Positions 59,147-64,000 of a stretch of 64,000 nucleotides of DNA are shown one piece after another. The stretch lies in contig NZ_NFID01000009.1 in NCBI RefSeq assembly GCF_002161595.1, positions 62,001-126,000 on the forward strand, in the 5' to 3' direction. This stretch comes from Gemmiger sp. An50. GTDB lineage: Bacteria; Bacillota; Clostridia; Oscillospirales; Ruminococcaceae. The notes under the pieces are model-generated. The model saw nothing but the letters and a program-made list of their open reading frames with translations. It was not told the DNA's origin and searched no databases. How positions within the stretch are numbered: the first letter of the stretch is position 1; the number at the start of each line of letters is the position of its first letter. The translations under genes and the position numbers were made by a program.

Positions 59147-62100
59147 CTATTTTGTAACAACATTCCTGTCGCCCAAAATACGGCGCAATTCCGGATAAAG
59201 CAGCTCATGGTCCAATGCCCACAGACTGCGCGGCGCCAGGGTCAGCTGCTTGCGGTCCTCAAAATACATGTAGACCGGCATGCTGCCGTCAAAGATGCCG
59301 CTCAGCAGGTTCGTCACTTTGCGGAACTGCTCGCAGTTCTGGCTGGGAAGCTTCAGATACAGCCCTTTCTTGGGGGGCTGAGGCCTTTCAGCCGCACTGC
59401 CTGCCGCCGTTTTTTCCGAACGGCGTGCCTCATACTGCTCAATGGGAACGATGGCGTCTGCCACCAGTTTGGCCGCTTCGTCCTCTTTTACCGAAACGCG
59501 GCCGGTGATGACCACTACGGCATTTTCCTGCAGCGCATCTCTGCAGTTCAGCAGAATCTTCGGGAATACCAGAATCTCCATGGTACCGCTCAGATCCTCC
59601 ACGTTGGTAAATGCCATCATGGTGTTGGAACGAGTCGTCATAAATTTGCTTTTGATCCCCGCGCAAACAATGTTGACTACTTTATTATCGTAAGCTTTCG
59701 CGCCTTCCCCTGTCAATTCACTAATCTTGCAGCTGGATATATTTTTGATGATTTCCCGGTAAGCGTCCAGCGGGTGGCCGCTCAGATACAGGCCGCTCAC
59801 CTCTTTTTCCATCTGCAAAAGCTCTCCGGTCGGGAACTCTTCCAGAGCGGGGATCACGTAATCGTTCACCGATTCCTGCTCACCGCTCTGGCTGAACAGA
59901 TCCAGCTGACCCTCCAGGTTTTTGCGGCTGTCAGTTTCCACGCTCTTCAGAATTCCCTCGATGCATTGGAGCATGGCCCGGCGGGTGGAGCCCAGACCGT
60001 CGAATGCGCCGCTCTTGATGAGACTTTCCACCGCACGGCGGTTGATCTCGCAGCCGTACATCCGGCGGCAGAAATCATAAAGAGAACAGAAAGGCTGATC
60101 CTGGCGCTCGCGGACCACTGCCGCGATCAGATTGCGGCCCACGTTCTTGACTGCATTCAGGCCGAAGCGGATGTTCGCGCCGTCCACGGTAAAGCCGCCG
60201 TCGCTCACATTGATGTTTGGCGGCAATACCTTGATGCCCAGCCGCTGGCACTCACCGGAATACTCGATCACCTTGTCGGTGTTGTCCAGGACGCTGGTGA
60301 GCAGAGCTGCCATGAATTCGTTGGGGTAATGGCATTTCAGGTAAGCTGTCTGGTACGCCACATAAGCATAGCAGGCCGCGTGAGATTTGTTGAACGCGTA
60401 GGAAGCAAAGCTGGACATATCGTCGAAGATCTCGTTGGCGGTCTTTTCGTCGATGCCATTGGCAATGCAGCCCACACACTCGGAACCGGGCTCCTTGCTG
60501 CCGTAAACGAAGTTCTGCCGCTCCCGCTCCATGACGTCGTGTTTTTTCTTGCTCATGGCACGGCGCACCAGGTCGGCCTGGCCAAGCGAGAAGCCTGCCA
60601 GCTCCCGGCAGATCTGCATGACCTGCTCCTGGTAGACGATGCAGCCGTTGGTCACATCCAGAATGTGTGCCAGCTGAGGGACCTTGTAGTGGATCTTCCC
60701 CGGCTCATGGCGGTTGCGCAGGTAGGTGGGGATGGAATCCATGGGACCCGGGCGATACAGCGAGATCAAAGCGATGATGTCTTCCAGGTTTTGCGGGCGA
60801 AGGCCCAAAAGCACCTGCTTCATGCCGGTGCTTTCCAGCTGGAACACACCCTCGGTCTCGCTCTGACCCAGCATCTCGTAGGTGGCTGGGTCATCGTAAG
60901 GCATCTTTTCCACCGAGAACTCCGGAACCCGGCGCTGGATCATCCGCTCCGCATCCCGAATCACCGTGAGGGTGCGCAGGCCTAGGAAGTCCATCTTCAA
61001 AAGACCCAATTCCTCAATGGTGGTCATGGTGAACTGGGTCACGGGAACGCCGTCGTTGCAGGCAAGCGGAACGTATTCGTTGGCCGCCTCTCGGGTAATC
61101 ACCACGCCCGCCGCATGGGTGGACGCATGCCGGGGCATGCCCTCGATCTTGATGGCAGTGTCCACCAGTTCCCTCACCTGCTCGTCGGAATCGTAACGGG
61201 CTTTCAGCTCCGGCGATACCTCCAGAGCACGGTGCAGGGTCATTTTCAGCTCCATGGGAACCAGCTTTGCCACTGCGTCCACCGCAGCATAAGGCATGTC
61301 CATTACGCGGCCCACGTCCCGCAAAGCAGCCCGGGCTGCCATGGTTCCGAAGGTGATGATCTGGGCCACATGATCGTGACCGTATTTGTTGTTCACATAG
61401 TCGATCACCTCCTGCCGGCGTTCGTAGCAGAAGTCCACGTCGAAGTCCGGCATGCTTACACGCTCCGGGTTCAAGAAACGTTCGAACAGTAGATTGTACC
61501 GGATGGGATCGATGTTGGTAATGCCCACGCAGTAGGCTGCCAGACTGCCCGCGCCGCTTCCTCGGCCGGGGCCCACCGGGATGCCCTGTGTTTTTGCGTA
61601 GTTGATGAAATCGAAAACGATTAGATAGTAGTTGGTATAGCCCATGCGGCGGATCACGTCGATCTCGTAATCCAAGCGCTCACGAATTTCCGGCGACGGG
61701 TCGCTGCCATACCGGCGGGCAAGGCCCTCATAACACAGCTTTTCAAAGTAGGCCTGGTTTTCCATGCCATCCGGCGCTTTAAAATAAGGCAGCTTGGTCA
61801 CGCCGAATTCAAAATCGAAATTGCACTGCTCCGCGATGCGGTTGGTGTTTTCGCAGGCATCCGGCGCGATGGCAAACAGGTCATACATCTCGTCGGTGCT
61901 TTTCAGGTAAAATTCGTCGGTCTCAAATTCCAGCTTATCGTCGTCCTGGATGGTTTTGCCGGTCTGGATGCAGATCAGAATGCTCTGCATCTTGCTGTCT
62001 TCCCGGCGCAGGTAGTGGGCATCGTTGGTGGCTACCAGCGGGATGCCGGTCTCCCGGGCCAGTCGAATCAGCAGCGGCAGGACCTGCTGCTGTTCTTCAA

Positions 62101-62641
62101 TGCCGTGATCCTGAATCTCGATGTAGTAGTTCCCCTGCCCGAACAGGTTATTGTAATACAGCGCAACCTGGCGTGCTTTTTCATAATCACCGGCCAGAAG
62201 AGCCTGAGGAACCTCGCCCGCCAGGCAGGCGGAAAGGCAGATCAGACCCTCGTGGTGCTGCTCCAGCAGCTCTTTGTCCACCCGAGGCTTGGAATAAAAA
62301 CCCTCGATAAAACCGGAGGAAACCAGCTTGATCAGATTTTTGTAGCCGGTCTCGTTTTTGCACAGCAAGACCAGGTGGTTGGAGCCGTCGATCCGGTTGA
62401 CCTTATCGAAGCGGGAGCGGTTGGCCACATAGACCTCACAGCCGATGATGGGTTTGATGCCCGCCTTTTTGGCCGCCTTGTAGAAATCCACACATCCATA
62501 CATCACACCGTGGTCGGTGATGGCAATGGAGGTCTGCCCCAATTCCTTAACCCGCTCGAAGACCCGGTCGATCCGGCAGGCGCCGTCTAGAAGGCTATAC
62601 TCAGTATGCACGTGCAGATGGGTAAATTGCTTGTCAGCCAT
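59147..62641 (-). CDS. dnaE: DNA polymerase III subunit alpha (DnaE)
   Basis: 1164 residues. N-terminal PHP domain (FTHLHVHTEYSLLDG), polymerase core with the metal aspartates in MPDFDVDF near residue 395, GPGRGSGAGS near 350, helix-hairpin-helix and a C-terminal OB domain (about 985-1075). This is the DnaE1-type replicase subunit; Firmicutes also have PolC, not in this window. AAAGGAG precedes the ATG at 62641. It overlaps whiA by eight bases, and pfkA follows with its own promoter. Confidence 0.96.
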   Translation of the reverse strand: MADKQFTHLHVHTEYSLLDGACRIDRVFERVKELGQTSIAITDHGVMYGCVDFYKAAKKAGIKPIIGCEVYVANRSRFDKVNRIDGSNHLVLLCKNETGYKNLIKLVSSGFIEGFYSKPRVDKELLEQHHEGLICLSACLAGEVPQALLAGDYEKARQVALYYNNLFGQGNYYIEIQDHGIEEQQQVLPLLIRLARETGIPLVATNDAHYLRREDSKMQSILICIQTGKTIQDDDKLEFETDEFYLKSTDEMYDLFAIAPDACENTNRIAEQCNFDFEFGVTKLPYFKAPDGMENQAYFEKLCYEGLARRYGSDPSPEIRERLDYEIDVIRRMGYTNYYLIVFDFINYAKTQGIPVGPGRGSGAGSLAAYCVGITNIDPIRYNLLFERFLNPERVSMPDFDVDFCYERRQEVIDYVNNKYGHDHVAQIITFGTMAARAALRDVGRVMDMPYAAVDAVAKLVPMELKMTLHRALEVSPELKARYDSDEQVRELVDTAIKIEGMPRHASTHAAGVVITREAANEYVPLACNDGVPVTQFTMTTIEELGLLKMDFLGLRTLTVIRDAERMIQRRVPEFSVEKMPYDDPATYEMLGQSETEGVFQLESTGMKQVLLGLRPQNLEDIIALISLYRPGPMDSIPTYLRNRHEPGKIHYKVPQLAHILDVTNGCIVYQEQVMQICRELAGFSLGQADLVRRAMSKKKHDVMERERQNFVYGSKEPGSECVGCIANGIDEKTANEIFDDMSSFASYAFNKSHAACYAYVAYQTAYLKCHYPNEFMAALLTSVLDNTDKVIEYSGECQRLGIKVLPPNINVSDGGFTVDGANIRFGLNAVKNVGRNLIAAVVRERQDQPFCSLYDFCRRMYGCEINRRAVESLIKSGAFDGLGSTRRAMLQCIEGILKSVETDSRKNLEGQLDLFSQSGEQESVNDYVIPALEEFPTGELLQMEKEVSGLYLSGHPLDAYREIIKNISSCKISELTGEGAKAYDNKVVNIVCAGIKSKFMTTRSNTMMAFTNVEDLSGTMEILVFPKILLNCRDALQENAVVVITGRVSVKEDEAAKLVADAIVPIEQYEARRSEKTAAGSAAERPQPPKKGLYLKLPSQNCEQFRKVTNLLSGIFDGSMPVYMYFEDRKQLTLAPRSLWALDHELLYPELRRILGDRNVVTK

Positions 62642-63551
62642 TGGTTCTCCTTTGCTGAAGTTCAGATGCCAGACGTTCCAGCTTTTTCAGCCGGTGGCTA
62701 AGCCCCGATTTGCTGATGGGCTGAGGGCTTTTTTCCGCCAATTGGGAAAGCGAAAGATCCGGCCAGGCCAGCCGCAGCTCGGCCGCCTCCCGCAAAGGCT
62801 GGCTCAGACCGTCGAACATGTGGTTTTGTTTCAGATATTCGATGGCCCGCGTCACCTGGACGTTTGCGGTTGCGGTCTTGTCCATGTTGGCGGTTTCGCA
62901 GTTGGTCAGGCGGTTGGTTTTATTGCGCAGCTCCTTGATTACCTTGTGGTTCATGATCTCCATGGCTGCATTGCCCGCTCCCATGAATGCCAGAAGCTCT
63001 TCGATCTGCTCGCTGGCTTTGATGTACACCACATTCACGCCTTTGCGCAGGGTTCGGTGGGGGCGAAATTCGTGTTCTGCCAGAATACCCTCCAGATCCC
63101 GCGCCAGATTATGCCGGTTGGACAGAAACTCCAGATTGTACTCCTTTTTGGGGTCGGTCATGGTGCCGCAGCAAACGAACGCCGCGGCCAGGAAGGCCGC
63201 GCTGCATTGGGGGCAGCGCAGAAGCGTGGGATCGATGCGCAGGCTGATCTGATCCGGCTCACAGTGGAATTTTTCCAGCATCAGGCGGACCTGCTCCGGC
63301 TCATCCACCTTGAATTCGTAAACCATGCCGCTGGGCCGCTGCTTGCTGGTCACGTTGCCCTCGATGCCGCACAAATGAAAAATGCGCTTTACATAGTGGG
63401 CGGCGGTTCCCAGTTCAGTCTGGAATACTACGCCCCGGCTGTCAAAATAACGACTGAAGCAGGCCGCGCCGTAGCTGGCCGCCAGCAGGCAGCAGGGCCG
63501 GGCGATTTTCTTTTGGGTGATCTCGGTTTTAACGTCCTGTGAAAAGCTCAT
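62634..63551 (-). CDS. whiA: WhiA DNA-binding protein
   Basis: 305 residues. N-terminal LAGLIDADG-like domain (about 1-190) and C-terminal helix-turn-helix (LSLSQLAEKSPQPISKSGLS near residue 268). The CPQC pair near 110 is common in clostridial members. WhiA is a sporulation regulator in streptomycetes and affects division in Firmicutes. It lies 21 bases after rapZ, without yvcK between them. Confidence 0.94.
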   Translation of the reverse strand: MSFSQDVKTEITQKKIARPCCLLAASYGAACFSRYFDSRGVVFQTELGTAAHYVKRIFHLCGIEGNVTSKQRPSGMVYEFKVDEPEQVRLMLEKFHCEPDQISLRIDPTLLRCPQCSAAFLAAAFVCCGTMTDPKKEYNLEFLSNRHNLARDLEGILAEHEFRPHRTLRKGVNVVYIKASEQIEELLAFMGAGNAAMEIMNHKVIKELRNKTNRLTNCETANMDKTATANVQVTRAIEYLKQNHMFDGLSQPLREAAELRLAWPDLSLSQLAEKSPQPISKSGLSHRLKKLERLASELQQRRTNG

Positions 63552-63572
63552 TCGTTTTCCGATGCCCTTTCG

Positions 63573-64000
63573 TTAAAGTACACGTTTCTGATCGCGATGA
63601 TAAAGAACAGGACCATAGCCAAGATTCTGGCAATGCTCTGCGATCTTGCGCGCGAAGGTAATGGACCGGTGTTTGCCGCCGGTGCAGCCCACCGCGATGG
63701 TCAGCTGGCTTTTGCCCTCCTTGATGTAAAGAGGCAGCGAGTAATTCAGAAGCTCCAGAATACGGTGAAGAAGCTCCTGAGACTGCTCGAACTTCATCAC
63801 ATAATCCACCACCTCGCTGTCCAGACCGGTTTTTTCCTTCAGCTCCGGGATGTAGAAGGGGTTCGGCAGGCAGCGCACGTCAAATACCACATCTGCCTCC
63901 TTCGGCAGACCGTATTTGAAGCCAAAGGAAAGGATGGTCAGTACCATCGGCTGCTGATTCTGGTGCAAAAACAGCTTGCAGATCCGCTCTTTGTTCTGAG
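63573..64000 (-). CDS. rapZ: RapZ-like RNase adapter protein, C-terminal part, cut by window end
   Basis: The 142 visible residues cover the C-terminal domain of the YvcJ/RapZ family: SFGFKYG, FDVRCLPNPFYIPEL and VGCTGGKHRS. The N-terminal nucleotide-binding P-loop domain is outside the window, and the frame remains open to the last base. Family members bind nucleotides or small RNAs; in Firmicutes the role is less clear. Shares a transcript with whiA. Confidence 0.93.
   Translation of the reverse strand, partial: QNKERICKLFLHQNQQPMVLTILSFGFKYGLPKEADVVFDVRCLPNPFYIPELKEKTGLDSEVVDYVMKFEQSQELLHRILELLNYSLPLYIKEGKSQLTIAVGCTGGKHRSITFARKIAEHCQNLGYGPVLYHRDQKRVL

Noticed and set aside
58010-60985. 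Very long open frame (about 990 codons) on the plus strand over dnaE and pfkA
   Set aside because: It runs antisense to two well-supported genes, crosses the pfkA terminator and promoter, and shows no family motifs. Long antisense frames are expected with this GC content and codon bias.

Overview
This 64 kb window reads as core chromosome of a low-GC-phylum anaerobe, most likely a clostridium of the Oscillospiraceae/Ruminococcaceae type. The evidence is the complete spoIIIA operon (AA to AH) with spoIIM and yunB, the rplS-lepB-rbgA-rnhB-yraN order, a tyrosyl T-box leader, split transketolase subunits, a TIGR00978-type aspartate-semialdehyde dehydrogenase and moderately high GC. The species cannot be fixed from this sequence alone. 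I see no prophage, insertion sequence, CRISPR array or recognisable defence island, and gene density is very high.

Layout. 1-14.9 kb (+): lspA end, rluD family, HAD phosphatase, two-subunit transketolase; a membrane HhH protein with polyphosphate kinase; an M23/M50 pair resembling SpoIVFA/SpoIVFB; the radical-SAM pair TIGR03960/TIGR03936; rplS with a leader, lepB, rbgA, rnhB, yraN, thrC. 14.9-24.1 kb: a tiny DUF1540 gene (-), a phosphoesterase, then the proteostasis block tig, clpP, clpX, lon, engB, a methyltransferase and hslO. 24.2-24.8 kb: a six-gene tRNA operon (Gly, Val, Asp, Phe, Gly, Cys). 24.9-28.3 kb: deoxycytidylate deaminase, radA and a Xer-type recombinase. 28.3-32.3 kb (-): spoIIM-like, TIGR04086 membrane protein, yajC, tgt, queA. 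32.4-38.4 kb (+): asd, dapA, dapB, a CapA-like protein and an ABC exporter whose N-terminus looks frameshifted. 38.5-64 kb (-): T-box tyrS; a long operon asp23-nusB-M22 paralogue-xseA-xseB-ispA-DUF212-dxs-tlyA-nadK-argR-recN; spoIIIA; ligA; yunB; pfkA; dnaE; whiA; rapZ (partial).

How the genes work together. asd, dapA and dapB make the lysine/diaminopimelate branch. ispA and dxs feed isoprenoids. queA and tgt make queuosine. tig, clpP, clpX, lon and hslO form a chaperone/protease neighbourhood. spoIIIA encodes the mother-cell to forespore channel. The most informative non-coding parts are the strong vegetative promoters (many with exact 17-bp spacing), the tyrS T-box, the rplS leader and several inverted repeats at promoters (tig, asd, the recombinase).

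I did not find a clearly new multi-gene system. The best leads are the 30-bp palindrome before the recombinase, the apparent frameshift at the exporter start, structured leaders before dapB, asd and lon, and the very short intact M50 protease paired with an intact M23 domain.
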